From assembly GCA_964030475.1 (NCBI GenBank), contig CAXIPT010000026.1, positions 46,683-110,682 on the forward strand: a stretch of 64,000 nt of DNA. Direction: 5' to 3'. Each line of letters starts with the position of its first letter. Within the stretch, counting starts at the first letter, position 1. Source of the stretch: Tethya wilhelma. Its lineage: Eukaryota > Porifera > Demospongiae > Tethyida > Tethyidae. Positions 46,737 through 58,987 of the stretch are shown piece by piece. A program made the translations under genes and the position numbers. Below the pieces are notes generated by a model that saw nothing but the letters and a program-made list of their open reading frames with translations, was not told the DNA's origin and made no database searches.

Positions 46737-47631
46737 ATTCACCTACAATTGTGGTGGTACTGGGCCTGGGTCCATGTTTGCAGGGGATCAAAGCTTGGGA
46801 ACTTTTTTGTCACCTTCTACATTCTTGCTGATGGCCAACTATGGACACTTTTGGAAATTACTCCAAATAAGTATTGCAGTGGTTAAACTGGGTAGTTGCC
46901 ATCGTTGAGTGAAAGTTTCTCATCTTTTTCAGAACTACAGGCTGGTCAAATATAGGGGAGATGACAATCAATTTGATTTGAGGTTTGATATCACATAGTA
47001 TGATACGATCTTGCTTTTGATGCATTTCTGTCTCAGGAGTGGTCTCCCTTTGTCTTCTTCAACTCTGACTCTGTCTGGGGCAAGACGAGCGTCCCTCTCA
47101 AGAGTGGTCTCCTTTTGTCTCCTTTCTTCGACTCTGAGTCTTTCTTGGACAAGACAAGCGCCTCTCTCAGGAGCTGTTTCCCTCAGGCGTCGCTCAGTTG
47201 TCTACGAGCTGAATATTTTTGTCTACGCCTTGCAAGTCTTCTTTCTTTGTCATCAGGCGTTTCTCTAACTACAGGTTCTCTGTACAGCTCTCTTTGCCAT
47301 GCAAGGCGTTTTTATGTTTTATCTTTAATTTATCCATGATCACAGATTTGAAAAGCTTTTTCTGTATCATGCATGCAGGCAAACCATAGACATACACAAT
47401 GTCATGCTATCTAGTGATATATTGTGCAATAGATGTAAATATTACAATACCACGCCTTTGAATTCGATTAATACGAATGTACGGAAAGTGTCCACCGTCA
47501 GACAGACAAACAGACAGAAATTTGACCAGTTACAGGACTATGTGGTATGGCAGTCCAAACAAGACAAAAATATTAACTGTAATAAAACATATATCAAAAT
47601 AAAAATTTTCACGATGCATAATATAATATGT

Positions 47632-47694
47632 ATTCCCAGTACGGTAGTACTGGGTACACAGGAATGGCACGGATGGCCCATTAGCGCAATACAA
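47632..47694 (-). mobile_element. Hairpin-ended repeat, short copy G ending at an N
   Basis: attcccagtacggtagtact through ggcccattagcgcaatacaa, then the N at 47695, directly abutting the inverted duplicate. Confidence 0.7.
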
Positions 47695-47695
47695 N

Positions 47696-48416
47696 TTTGT
47701 TCCAAATGCAGCACACCAGAGCACAGAACAAGAAACCATTTAGCAAGCTGTGCAAGATCGACAATCTTGTTCTATCTCATGTGACCCACTATTGGAGGAG
47801 CTCCCATCAACAAGTTCAACACTGAGGGATACTTGCATTCCCCACAGAAAGAGCAGATTTCCTTGCCCAACAATGTAATTATGTTCCCGTTGGCAATTAC
47901 TTCTTAATGTATGATGGTGGGAGATTTGCAACACACACTCGATTCCGATTCTTTGCTCTCAACACAAACTCCCATTACTAATCAATAATAATTCTTGCTA
48001 CTAACTTTAATTTTGTTACATTTATTACTATTGTATAAACTAATATTAACCTCGCTTAGGCTTGTCCCATTGAAGCTTTGCATCTGCCTAGTTATAGTGA
48101 TAGCACCACGACAACAATTCTGTCAAAGTCCCAAGTTGGCCATCAACATAAGTCAGTAGATGAACCTCAACATGAGTCTCAGTCTGAGTCTGAAAGTGGA
48201 CCTCATCATGATGTCCAAGTGAACCTGAACAAGAATCTCGTCCTCCAAGTGGACCTGATTATCATCGAAGTGGACCTGAACCTCAGCCTCCAAGTGTACC
48301 TGAACAAGTTTTGGCCTCCATGTGGACCTAAACATGAGTTTCGGCCTCCAAGTGGACCTGAACAAGAGTCTCGGCCTCAAGTAGACCTGAACATGAGTCT
48401 AAGCCTCCAAGCTTAA
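47696..48416 (+). repeat. Inverted duplicate, right arm (Helitron fragment plus minisatellite)
   Basis: Mirror of 44943-45655. Begins right after the N inside the Helitron-like stretch (tttgttccaaatgcagc) and continues through the VDLN / SGPEQES minisatellite to about 48416. Confidence 0.85.
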
Positions 48417-48736
48417 GTGGACCAGAACATGAGTCTCAGCCTGAGTCTGAAAGTGGACCTCATCATGATCATGAGTCTCACCTCTCACCTTTGGTCTCAG
48501 TCCAACACCTTCACCTCTCAGGGTTTCATCTAGAAATTTTAGTTTGGGGGGAGAAGTTTTCTTAACTAAGTTTAGGTCACACCCACTTCTAGTAGTCTAA
48601 TTTTTGTTATAAAGTATTTAAACCTTTTTTCTTGACTTGCGTTCAAGTGTCTTTTCTGATATGCAATAATTACTGACAACATACAATGTTAACATCCACT
48701 CTTTCACACACACATGCACATGCACATGCACTTACG

Positions 48737-48737
<1 letters not shown>

Positions 48738-48782
<45 letters not shown>
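48738..48782 (+). repeat. (AC)n microsatellite
   Basis: Pure CA run, preceded by acatgcacatgcac. Confidence 0.95.
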
Positions 48783-48785
<3 letters not shown>

Positions 48786-48992
48786 TATCACAGTTAGACC
48801 TGATGTGCTAAACAAGTCACTGGAACTACTAGCTATACCACTGGCTCAGAACAATTCTACTCAGTTGGAGATTGGTATCACCAAACTCCAACAGTCAACT
48901 ACTACAGTTATATAGTAAGTTTTTACAGTATAAATGGCTGCAGTCAGCAAAACAATCTTTTTTTTTCCAGTGAAGTTTTACTTCAAATTCGA

Positions 48993-49527
48993 ATGAACAA
49001 TCTTGAATCTCAAGTAGAAATGCTGAAGAATAAGATGCTACCGAGTTTCACTCAGCAGCAGCAGACAACTCCACCGCTACCACCACCGACTCAATTCAGC
49101 AGCAGACAGCTCCACAACTACCACCACCGACTCAACCCGGCCAGCAGCAGCAGACAACTCCATGACTACAACCACCGACTCAACTCAGCCAGCAATTCCA
49201 GGACTACCACCACTAAACTCAACTCGTCCAGCAGCAGCAGACAACTCCATGACTACCACCACCGACTCAACTCAGCCAGCAATTCCAGGACTACCACCAC
49301 TAAACTCAACTCATCCAGCAGCAGCAGATAACTCCAGGACTACCACCACCGACTCAACTCGGTCAGCAGTAGCTGACAACTCCAGACTACCACTTGGCCA
49401 GCACAACTCCAGGACTACCATCAAATCAGCTGGACCAGCAGCAGCAGGACAACCAACATCTAATCATCATAGTAAGCAGCATGCTCAGATTGGACAGGCT
49501 TGTAAGCGTATAAGGAACAAAACTTAG
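48993..49527 (+). repeat. 87-bp coding-like minisatellite
   Basis: Units start at about 49144, 49231 and 49318 (gcagcagcagacaactcc), with an exact 87-bp (29-codon) period and partial units on both sides. Since 87 is a multiple of three, two frames stay open (Ser/Arg/Thr/His-rich and Thr/Pro-rich). An ATG at 48993 precedes a coiled-coil-like MNNLESQVEMLKNKM. It may be the remnant of a protein-coding exon; not identified. Confidence 0.6.
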
Positions 49528-49649
49528 ATAAAACACATAAAAAGAAGAAACAGAAGACAAGGGAAACTGTACTACTAAACTATAAAATTGTAATTAAAAA
49601 AACCTACGACAACAAGTACAAAACTAAAAAACAAAAAGAATATGCCATT

Positions 49650-49863
49650 TCATATCAGTAGCTAAGCTTCCATTATCTAGGTTATTAGGCTCGCTCAGGC
49701 TCGTTCGCCAAAATAATGGGCGTAGCCTTAGATAATCTCGATTATTTTACCTTGGTATGCCAAGATTGTAGCTACTGTTCTTGAGATATAGTTAGAACAC
49801 ACACACACAGAGAGACAAAATGACTACCGTAACCACTGATGCACTTGCGCACCAAGGGTTAAT
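49650..49863 (+). repeat. SINE-like dispersed repeat S1, copy 3
   Basis: catttcatatcagtagctaa through the end gacaaaatgactaccgtaac and accaagggttaat. Best match to copy 1 (2515-2812). Confidence 0.55.
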
Positions 49864-50680
49864 AAGCCACTTCATGCATTTTAGTTACTGAACTATAACT
49901 AAGAATAAAATTCTTCATATAATTATACCATGTTTCTGAATATTGTTGTCAACAAATTTATGCAATACCAATAAGTGATAGAGGATCCTAATTTCCAGAA
50001 TAGCTACCATCGTTTGTAGCTGGATGATGGATAATGATGTCTTTCACTTCGCTAGTTAGTTCAGTTAACGGTCTGTTCTTCTGATTATGTGTAAAAACAA
50101 TGTTTTTTGGTTAAGTACTCTCTTTCTTACTCGAACTTGCTCTTTGAGCATGGCAATGATCTTTATATTCCTCTGCAGTGGGGTGCAGTATTAGTTAATT
50201 AGATGGAGTATACTGGAATATACTGTCTAATTTGACAATCTGAAAAATTGAAGAACTGAAACTCTGTATACTTTGTATAGATTATATATTTGTATAATAT
50301 ACTATTTATATATTGACATTGATTATTAATCTTAACACAAAAATATAATAGTTGTAGTGAGATTCACAGTAGTGATTTTTGTTTACGTTGTTTTTTGATG
50401 TGTTTATCTCGTACAATTTTCATGATATGCAAATAGAAGTTTTATTTGTGTTGTTGCACCTGTTTCATAGATAACTTTAACTTGTTCATCCACTGAAAGG
50501 ATTGCTCAGCACACTCAGTATTGACTCTGTGAATTTCACTGAATGTTTGAAGTTTTGGGCTATATTTGCATTATCAGGAGGCATGCAGCAACTCTCAGTG
50601 TGTTTGGCCACGTGAAAGGAATCTATAAGGAATTTGACGTTTCTGTTCAGCCATTTTGCAAAATAAGCCTCTTTCTCTCC
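49864..50680. other. No gene seen
   Basis: AT-rich with no recognisable element or exon. Confidence 0.35.
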
Positions 50681-50782
50681 AAATTACAAAAGTGCAGCCC
50701 ACATAGGACGAATTCTGCACACACTCTGCCAGCCATTCCATATCTTGCTTGCCTTCTTTTTACAATTTGGCCATTCCGATTT

Positions 50783-52980
50783 ACAAGTACAAAAAATATT
50801 AGAAATGTAATGCAAAGATAGGAATGGCCAAATCGTAAAAAAGTGAGCAAACAAGACAGAATGGTTGTCAGATTGAGCGAGTTTATTTCACTGTGTTATG
50901 TTCATATTCCTAGCTCAATAACATTGTAGACACAGGAATGCATGAACTCGCTCAATCTGACAACCATGCCATCTTGTTTGCTCACTTTTTTTTACAATTT
51001 GCTATGTTTGCATTACATTTCTAATGTTTTTTGTACTTGTTTGTTCTATTTTTTTTGTTTAATTGTTTACAATATCAGTGGAATTTAGTCTTTAGCCTGA
51101 GCAGTCATCAGCCCTTCATTAGAAAATTTATGAATATTCAGCCTTTGATGTTTGATCGCTAATGAGGTCTCTATCTGGGATAGAGACCTCATGAATATAT
51201 TAATGAGGTCACTAACTGAAGAGATAGAGACCTAACCGCAAGAGAAAAGACTGCAATAGCAGTAATTTGTTCACGAAGAAAAGGGTTGAATTGTGTGGCA
51301 ACAAGATACACAAGGGTGAGCTACAAGTCTGAAACACAACAGCTCTATATAGCAAACAAAGGAGCGAACTAGTTTTGTCCAATGATCACCAAAAGAACAA
51401 AGTTTGCCGTCTCAGTAGCAAACTCTATACCTTGCAACGCTAGCAGATGCAAACCTTGTGGCCCTACACTTGACCCGAGAGCTGGGCTGGAGAGCTGGTG
51501 AACCGTCCCATCTTCTAGAAGTTTTCACTCATGTTTGACTTGTGACGAACAAACGAAGACTCAAGTTAAATTTCAAAAGTTTTCAGTGACACAATTTGAC
51601 AAGTTTTCTAGTAAAAAACGAGTTTTCTGGCAACATAGAGATGTTTTTTGACACAGCTACCGTAGCTAAACACTTGCTCTATCAAAGATTTTTCCAAAAT
51701 GAATCCAGATTGACGTCAAGTTACTATACAGCACGGTTGGTTACTAAGGAAGTGACGCATTTTCTAAGCCAGTTAGTGACCACGCCTTCGGTTCTTAGCT
51801 ATTTAGAAGCCCTCAGAATGCTTGTATAGTAACCTCGGGCTCCGCCCTCGGTGTACTATAACAAGCATTCTTCGTGCTTCTAAACAGCTAAGAACCTCAG
51901 GCCAGGTCACTAACCTATACGTAGAGTCATGCCTTTCAGATAGCTGAAGCCCTGAACCCCCGGACTGAACGTGATTATGTCTATTATATTTGTGTCATGT
52001 TAGCTAAAGATAACTTCTCTACTGAAGAATTGAACACAGAGAATGACAGGATAGGACAGAACTTGGGGTACTGCATGCTGCACTAGATTCCAAATAACGT
52101 GCACTAGAATATGGAAAGGGTCATTAGGCTAGCTAGCTAATGAATCAGAGGAGGTAGGACACACTTAACCTTTCGGTAATGAGGTCGCTAATTGGAAATT
52201 GCAGGACTGGCTTACAGGAAGATTTTTGAAGATTGCAAGCATGATATTCAAACTCAGCACCCTTGCTTTAGTTAGGGATTACTTTCTTTTTGGGCTCTCA
52301 GCAAGGGATAATGCAAGCGTGTTAAAAAGTTAATTAACATTCCATTGAACATTCCATAAACCAGTAGCGGGAAAACAAAGGCTCTGCAGATGAAAAAAAA
52401 GAGATGTCACCCCCCTAAGTCAATAGTGCTAAGTTTAGAAAAAGCTTCAGAATATTTCAGAAACCATCTCTTCTGGAGATATAAGAAAACCAATCAGTGA
52501 CCTCATTAGACGAAGGTCAAGTGTGTCCTACCTCCTCTGCTAATGAATAATGCATGATTTAGAAATTAATGGCCACCATATGGAGAAGGCACTTTTCGCC
52601 TGGTATCTATATAGCAACTCAATGTGAGAGACACAAAAAACCGATGGCAAAAGTGACTGTCCCCAAAGAAACTAAGTTTGTTTATTCAAGAATCAGCTTT
52701 TAAAAGTGAGTGGTTTCTGAGAAAAGTTGAGCAAAGATAGAAGAAGAATAAGAAGAAGATGGAGAAATTGGAGATTTGGCATATTTGAGTTTGGTACTTT
52801 AGCGATGGTTTTAAGCCATGCTTTAGGGCTCATTAGAGAGAAAAAGAGCTAAATAGTAGCTTAAGAAGCTTTTTAGTGCCAAGTGCTCAGTTTTTGCAGA
52901 ATTATTCACGTGAATATTTGTATTGCGCTAGTGGGCCATCCGTGCCATTCCTATGTACCCAGTACTACTGTACTGGGAAC
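50783..52980 (+). mobile_element. Composite foldback-hairpin element, copy H, with nested insertions
   Basis: A foldback (50783-51040, arms with ggttgtcagattgagcgag) comes first, followed by spacer sequence containing small foldbacks (51150-51235, 51745-51915). The body starts at about 51928 (catgcctttcag), is split by a hAT-like MITE (52146-52539), and ends in the hairpin and GGGAAC at 52980. Confidence 0.7.
52146..52539. mobile_element. hAT-like MITE nested in copy H
   Basis: TIRs of 21 bp start CAGAGGAGGTAGGACACAC and end with the complement. The direct repeat ctaatgaat lies on both sides (52137-52145 and 52540-52548), 8-9 bp, as for hAT insertions. 394 bp, non-coding. Confidence 0.88.
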
Positions 52981-53970
52981 ATTTCCAATGTTTTTTTTGC
53001 CTGTAGAACAATATTAATTGGTACAAAAACCAGCCATGCATCTTCAGTTCGTTTCTTATTTAGTTTCCACCGACAGCATTGACTAGGGTTGCTTACTTGG
53101 GCAAACGTGTTTTCAAATGCTGAGAGACGATTTGTATCAGATTTACTATTTAGGTTATTGTACACATCTGTTCAGCAGGCAAGACAGCCATCAGGGTCAG
53201 ATTCAGATGTTCGATATTCTCGATGCTGTGTTTGAAACAACCCTCACTCATGAAACAGTTTTTGAAACACATCTTCTTGACAATGTAACTTTTCAGATGG
53301 CTTTGTCAGGTGCGTCATTTGAAAGGCAAACCATCACCTGAATGTACTCTGCTGGTTTGAAGAAGTATTCTTCATTGGTATTACCAGAAGGAGACCATAT
53401 GCTGTGGTACGTGAATGGTACATTTACATTAGGAGCAAGTTGCATTGTATGAGGCAGCAACTAATGTTTCACTAGTGGTGTACATTAGGGGAAAATGATG
53501 GTCTATTCCTAAAGAAGTAATATAATAAAAATCAATAGTATTATTAAACTTGTATCAAGAGATTCGAACACTTTTGGATGAATTTTTTGGTGATCACGTT
53601 GGATATGTTGATAATGACAACAAAGAAGATCCTTTTGCAGACACTGACAGTGAGTCTGACAAAAGTGAAGATCCAGCCTGGATGGAGGTCTTTCTAATTC
53701 CAAAAAGGATGTGGCTACATATTCTGCTTCAGACTCAGAAGATGAAATTCAGTGTGACCTAACAATTGAAGAATCCACCAACTCCAAGTCGTTAGAAAAT
53801 GATTCTACAGTGATGATGCACAACCTTGATTTAACTTTGTTCATGAGTCGACTTTGTAACAAATTTATTCAGTACACTATTTATTCATAAAATTTATTCA
53901 TCATGCGTACTATTCATTGCTCATTGTTCTATTTGTGGGTATGTAGGAGGTAAAAGCAGGTCATATGAAG
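52981..53970 (+). other. Unassigned sequence with two small acidic/unknown frames
   Basis: Open frames at 53117-53341 and 53550-53762 (DNDNKEDPFADTDSESDKSE, strongly acidic) have no recognisable domain. Either could be remains of a transposon gene. No stronger claim is supported. Confidence 0.25.
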
Positions 53971-54019
53971 GTCACATGATCCAGCTGCAGACCTCTGCAC
54001 GTGCAGTGGAGCCGCCACA

Positions 54020-54370
54020 ATGTCTGGTTTTGAGCATACTTTTGAGAGTGTTGTTCGTGGCTTTCATGTGTATAAAGATGTGTGGGCTGTACTGGATGAA
54101 ATTCTTCAGACTAAGCAGGAGTTGGACAATGCAGAAGATGTCCATGCAGTCGAAGTTGTCAAAATTATCAGTGGCCGGGAGGTGACAGTCGGACATGTTC
54201 CAAGAAGTATGTTCAGAGTATGCTAGTATTTCATTCAGCACGATGGTGAAATCTCATACAAGATAAAAGGAAAAAGGAGGTCAGATCTGCCTCAAGGAGG
54301 TTTGGAGGTGCCATGCAAGTACAAATTTATTGGCAAAAAAAACATATCAAAAAAATACGTACACTTTTGA
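54020..54370 (+). pseudogene. HIRAN-like domain reading frame with one in-frame stop
   Basis: From ATG 54020: SGFEHTFESVVRGFHVYKDV, HAVEVVKIISGREVTVGHVP, then TAG at 54224-54226, and in the same frame YFIQHDGEISYKIKG and LPQGGLEVPCKYKFIG to TGA 54368-54370. The motifs xVRGYHVYKDVW, VGHVP and GGLEVPC are shared by a family of HIRAN-type proteins common in sponge and cnidarian genomes (HIRAN: DNA-end binding in HLTF/Rad5 helicases). The single stop suggests a young pseudogene, a sequencing error, or a readthrough. An intron is also possible. Confidence 0.6.
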
Positions 54371-55037
54371 AACAAGTCTAGCTAGCTACCTAGAATGTCA
54401 CCAGTCACTGACAGTTCTCAATGTCACATTCACTAATCTCCATTCTTGATCATGTTCTACAGTACCTGCAAAATATTATTAAAAGATTGATTGTGACGTT
54501 CCAGATACAAGACGCCACTCTAATAATAGCGCCAGCCTGACAAATTTAGTATTATTTTGCTTTATATGAGCACCAACTGAGAATTTAAATTATATTTTTC
54601 CTGGCGCCTTAATTAAAAAATTTACAGTAGCTGTTTTTGTGCCAGTATGTAGGCTTTCTAGGCTTATTCCCAGGCCTAAATTCACTCTCAAAGTATGTTT
54701 TGTACTTGTAAGAATCTATCAACTAGTTTCTACTGATTCTCTGCAAAATTACAAAATTTTCAACTGAGTTATCTGCCGAAAAGTGGGGTTTGTCTGAACC
54801 CAATGAACCCCCCCTGGATACAGTCTTGCCTTCAAAGACAGGCCCTTCAACAATGGATATCCAGTCCACTAGCTTGCCATCAGATGATTAGATAGTTCAG
54901 CCTGAAGGACGTAAGTATAGTTTGACTTATGCAGAACTGCTTGGCTAGTTTATAGTTAAAAAGTTAATCGTGGTTTCTATCTCCCTTGTGCTCTCTTTTT
55001 AAGCCATGGTTACTGTGGATCTGATCCTGGTTTACTT

Positions 55038-56750
55038 GTGAGCCTTTCTTTGATAGCTTCTAGTAAGTCGTTGGAGTTGCTACGTAAGCGTGTCAACAAT
55101 GGGCACCACAAGGATTCAGTTGTCAAAGCAGAGGAGTTAAAACAGGTCATGACAAACCAGCAGCCTAGTATTCAATGTAGGCTAGACCAGATTAGAGCTG
55201 AACGGATCGCACTTAATCGCAGAAAGCTCATTTCAATTCTTGAGACAATACAAATTTGTGAAAAACAGAATATCTCTCTTCAAGGTCATCGGGACAAATT
55301 GACTGACATTGAAAAAGGTTTTCATCAAGCAAACCATGGCAATTTCCATGCTCTTCTATCTACCATTTAGAATTAAAGCAGGCAACACTATTCTCAGTGA
55401 ACATCTGGCTCAAGGTTCCTGTAACGCCATGTACACGTCAATTGTTATCCAGAATTAGGCAATTGATATTCTAGCCAATCAGATCTGCCATGACAAAGTC
55501 ATTGCAGCACAGTGGTACACTATTGTTGCTGATGAAGTCACGGCAAATGAGCATGGTACTAAAGGTATGTAGATGTTGAATCTTCACTGATTAGAGAAGA
55601 TCTTGTAGACTTCCTAGAGTGTGATACAGGCATTACAGGTCAGTGTTTGACAGAAATGATCTCCAGCTGTCTGCAATCATATGGTTTAGACCTTACAAAT
55701 TTCGTGCTCAAGGTTATGATGGGGCTGGTAATGTTGCTGGTAGTATTAGGAGTACAGCAGCAGTTATCACATCTTAATACACACTGCACATCTCATTGTC
55801 TCAGTTGTGAAGTTACAACATAGTACAAGTCCCTGAAATATTATAGGAGTGATTGACCAGGTGTATCAGTTTTTTGTTGTTCATCTCAAACAACAGTAAA
55901 CATTTGAGCAAGCCACTGCTAACACCCAACCTTCATCCAAGATTCACAAGCTGAAAGATCTATGCCAGATGCGGTGGGTTCTTGTTGATGCGTTTCAGTC
56001 ACTACACTTGAGTGTTGTTACTGCCTTAAGGGTTCACGATTATGGACTCTAGAATCACTAACAGATGCTAGATATCTCCAACTCTCCACAACAACCACAG
56101 AATTTATCTCTGCTTTGGTTATCACAGCAAATTGCCTCAACTATATACATCCATTGACATGTAACCTTCAGTCTGAGGCTAAAGATATTGTTTATGCTGT
56201 AAAGGAGATAAATGGCTTGATTTCTACTCTAAGGAATGTAAGGGAAAACATGGACTCACATCACTCCAAATGGTTTACCGAGATAGAAAAGATGTGCTGT
56301 GATGTTGGCACTGAGGCAAGTACACCAAGAAGATGTAGCCATCAGATACACAGAAGCAATGTTCCAGCTGAGACACCAAAGGAATACTAACATTGTTGCA
56401 TGTCCATTCCTTTGCTGATTTCCGAGATGAACTCTCACTTTAGCAAATATATAGTGGCATCAGCAGCTCTCAGGACACGGATCTAACAGTTTTGCCATCA
56501 ACAATTGCTGAGGTACCCCAACATATCAGTGCTAGTAAGTATCTTGTGCACTCTACCTGTCACTACTTGTTCTGCAGGGTCGTTTAGCAGATTGAAGAGG
56601 GTCAAGATTTCCACTCGCTCCACTATGACAAACAATAGACTTTCAGCGATTAGCCTTCTGCACATCCACCATAATATTCCTATTGATATCTCCTCGGCTA
56701 TTGACGAGTTTGTCATCCTAGACGACTGGAACTTGAAACTATTCTGCAAG
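55038..56750 (+). pseudogene. ZMYM1-like hAT transposase, decayed
   Basis: Pieces in order: DSVVKAEELKQVMTNQQPSI and LQGHRDKLTDIEKG (55038-55368); ILSEHLAQGSCNAMYTSIVI, stop, then VIAAQWYTIVADEVTANEHG (about 55390-55565), with the DE of the catalytic start; AQGYDGAGNVAGSIRSTAAV (about 55708); CQMRWVLVDAFQSLH (about 55964); and the C-terminal dimerisation block YPNISVLVSILCTLPVTTCS, RLKRVKISTRSTMTNNRL (56508-56640), DISSAIDEFVILD. The order matches DUF4371/hAT_C (zinc finger MYM-type 1-like) proteins. Several stops and frameshifts: not functional. Confidence 0.82.
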
Positions 56751-56830
56751 ACTGACTGTGCCTATTTTATACTTGCTGCTTCATTTGAAACTTCTCTCTC
56801 ACTGGCAACTGCTATAGCCATTTTATACAC

Positions 56831-57210
56831 TACAAGTACAAAAAACATTAGAAATGTANTGCTCAGCCTGAAGACTATATTCCACTGATATTATAAACAA
56901 TTATTCGAAAGAAATAGAACAAATAAGTAAAAAAAATATTGGAAATGTAAATCAAACATAGAAATGGACAAATCATAAAAAAGCGAGCAAACAAGATAGG
57001 AATGGTTGTCAGATTGAGCGAGTTCATTCCTGTGTCTACAATGTCATTGAGCTCAGTAGGGATATGAACATAGGGGTGACACAGTGAAATGAACTCCTCG
57101 CTCAATCTGACAACCATTCCTATCTTGTTTGCTCACTTTTTTACGATTTGGCCATTCCTGTGTTTGAAAGTACAAAAAACATTAGAAATGATAGGAATGG
57201 CCAAATCGTA
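56831..57210. mobile_element. Foldback element(s) of the composite family, with an N
   Basis: acaagtacaaaaaacattag occurs at the left edge (N at 56859). Arms with tggttgtcagattgagcgag and complement surround a centre near 57055. It is probably two overlapping partial copies joined at the N. Confidence 0.6.
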
Positions 57211-57275
57211 AAATATCTACTAATTATTGCTAATAATATGAATACACTAAATTTATAATATAAGCTAGCATGTAC

Positions 57276-58269
57276 CTGCAGCTATCCATGCCCTGCAGTT
57301 GACGCATGACACTTGGAGATCTAGAAGAACCATCATCACTATTGATGATGGTTGAACCAGAGTTCTGGTATCTTGGATGTGTTGCTCATTACAGCATGGG
57401 CAACAGAAATCTCTCTCATCAAGCCACTTACATAAGCACTCCATACACACTATTTTGTTGCAGGTTGTAAGCTGAATGGGCCGATCAACTACTAGTGAGC
57501 ACAGCCGACAAACTAAGTTGCTAATAGGCACAGAACTGCTACAAGTGTCTGGCAAACGACAATCTGCTAGCAGAAAGGAAACTGGTGCAACTGTGTGGAG
57601 ATGCTCAATCACTGATCGTTTACTGTTGCCTGATGGCCAACTGATTTTTTTATTATTGACCAACAGATGCTCTTTCAAAATGCTCACATACACTACAAGT
57701 ATCTGTGCTGTGAACTCTCCAATCAAACGGCAGAACTACAGATTTATACAATCTGTTTTCTTTCTTAGCCTCTATCGAATGCTTGATGAGTTGTAGCAAC
57801 TGTGGCTTCGGTTGATCATCCTGGACAGCTATTCCAAATGTATTCTCTGACTCTTCTGCTTTATTACTAAAGCTGTAGCTCAGGGGCGTAGCCAGGATTT
57901 AGTGCTAAAATTGAGCACGTGTAGCGCGCGAAAAAATTTTGGGGTGCCACGCCCACTTTTGAGTCACGTGATCGATACCGTGACCTTTGAACTACTGCTG
58001 AGTGCTTTCGATCAACCTAGCATGAATTAAACGGTTCTCAAGTTAGTTTATCTAGAGCTTAGACTTGGAAAATAGCTATAAACAACAAACAAGTAAGAAA
58101 TAGTGATTCTAAAGGCTTGATTACTTATTAATAAATCCAATTATTAAATATTTTTGCACTTTCGGCCAGCAGCAAAGGGGGTGCTTGAGCACCCAAAGCA
58201 CCCCTCCTGGCTACGCCACTGGTAGCTTGCTTTGAATCTGGCTAATGGTTTGGCACAGACTCTACAGTG
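57276..58269 (-). pseudogene. RAG1-N-like RING-finger protein exon, interrupted by a MITE and a frameshift
   Basis: Read 5' to 3' on the minus strand: acceptor gcatag at 58270, then HCRVCAKPLARFKASY, the MITE 57881-58221, SFSNKAEESENTFGIAVQDD, ENRLYKSVVLPFDWRVHSTD, TCSVCEHFERASVG. A frameshift in an A-run near 57645-57655 follows, then PSGNSKRSVIEHLHTVAP, the RING CRLCSLVVDRPIQLTTC / CMECLCKWL / CCPCC and VSCVNCRAWIAAG, with a donor at 57275. In the RING the usual His ligand is replaced (CNKIVC). The CRxC-CxVCEHF-RING order is shared by a sponge/cnidarian protein family that I associate with RAG1-like N-terminal regions; that link is tentative. The RNase H-like core of RAG1 is not present. 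Confidence 0.6.
57881..58221. mobile_element. hAT-like MITE inserted in the RING-protein exon
   Basis: Ends CAGGGGCGTAGCCAGG and CCTGGCTACGCCACTG. The 6-bp direct repeat gtagct is at 57875-57880 and 58222-58227. Removing the element and one repeat rejoins ...FKASYSFSNK... in frame. Confidence 0.88.
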
Positions 58270-58985
58270 CTATGCAAGCACTTTAGTATGGAATTCTGCC
58301 ATCCTATATAATAATTTTAGTGTGTTTTTTACCAGTTATTGTGTGTATTATAAAAGGGGAAGCTGAATACTGTTGTATTATTTCAATACTACCACTCTGG
58401 AAGAGTATTTCAATTGTTTACTTATTCTCAGGAAAACTCCTCAAGTGGTGTTATGGTAGATACAAATTGTACACTTCCTGGTGCGGCTTCCTTCTTCCCA
58501 CGCATACTAGTACTTAAGTGCATGTGCATAATCTTTGTGATGTAGGGACAGCTGCGCAGTGAGTAGGCATGGTGACAGTGATGTCAGATGTGGTTACTGG
58601 GATACTTACTGTCTATAAATAGCATTATACTCTGCTAAACCAGCGTGAAAAAAAGGGAAACTGCGTGAATTGCTGTAATGCCGTTGCCACGGCGGTTGCC
58701 ATACACGTGAATAATAGAACTAAATTTAGAGCCCAAACACTCGTGACATATATCTATCGAAATTTGTTACTGATATTGTATTTTTATCTTGGTATATAGT
58801 GAACACCAGAAGACCAGGGATAACGATGCAGATGTGAGAAGTACCAATCTTTTCCAAGGTCACAGTCATTCAGACAATAATATGGTTTTGTTAAGCTGCT
58901 TACAGTTACGTATGCATTGACATAACTGCATTAATACATGAATCTATATGCGTGGAATACTTCCTATAAATTGCACCACATAGAA
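58270..58985. other. No gene seen
   Basis: No recognisable exon. It may contain upstream introns of the RING gene. Confidence 0.3.
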
Positions 58986-58987
58986 AT

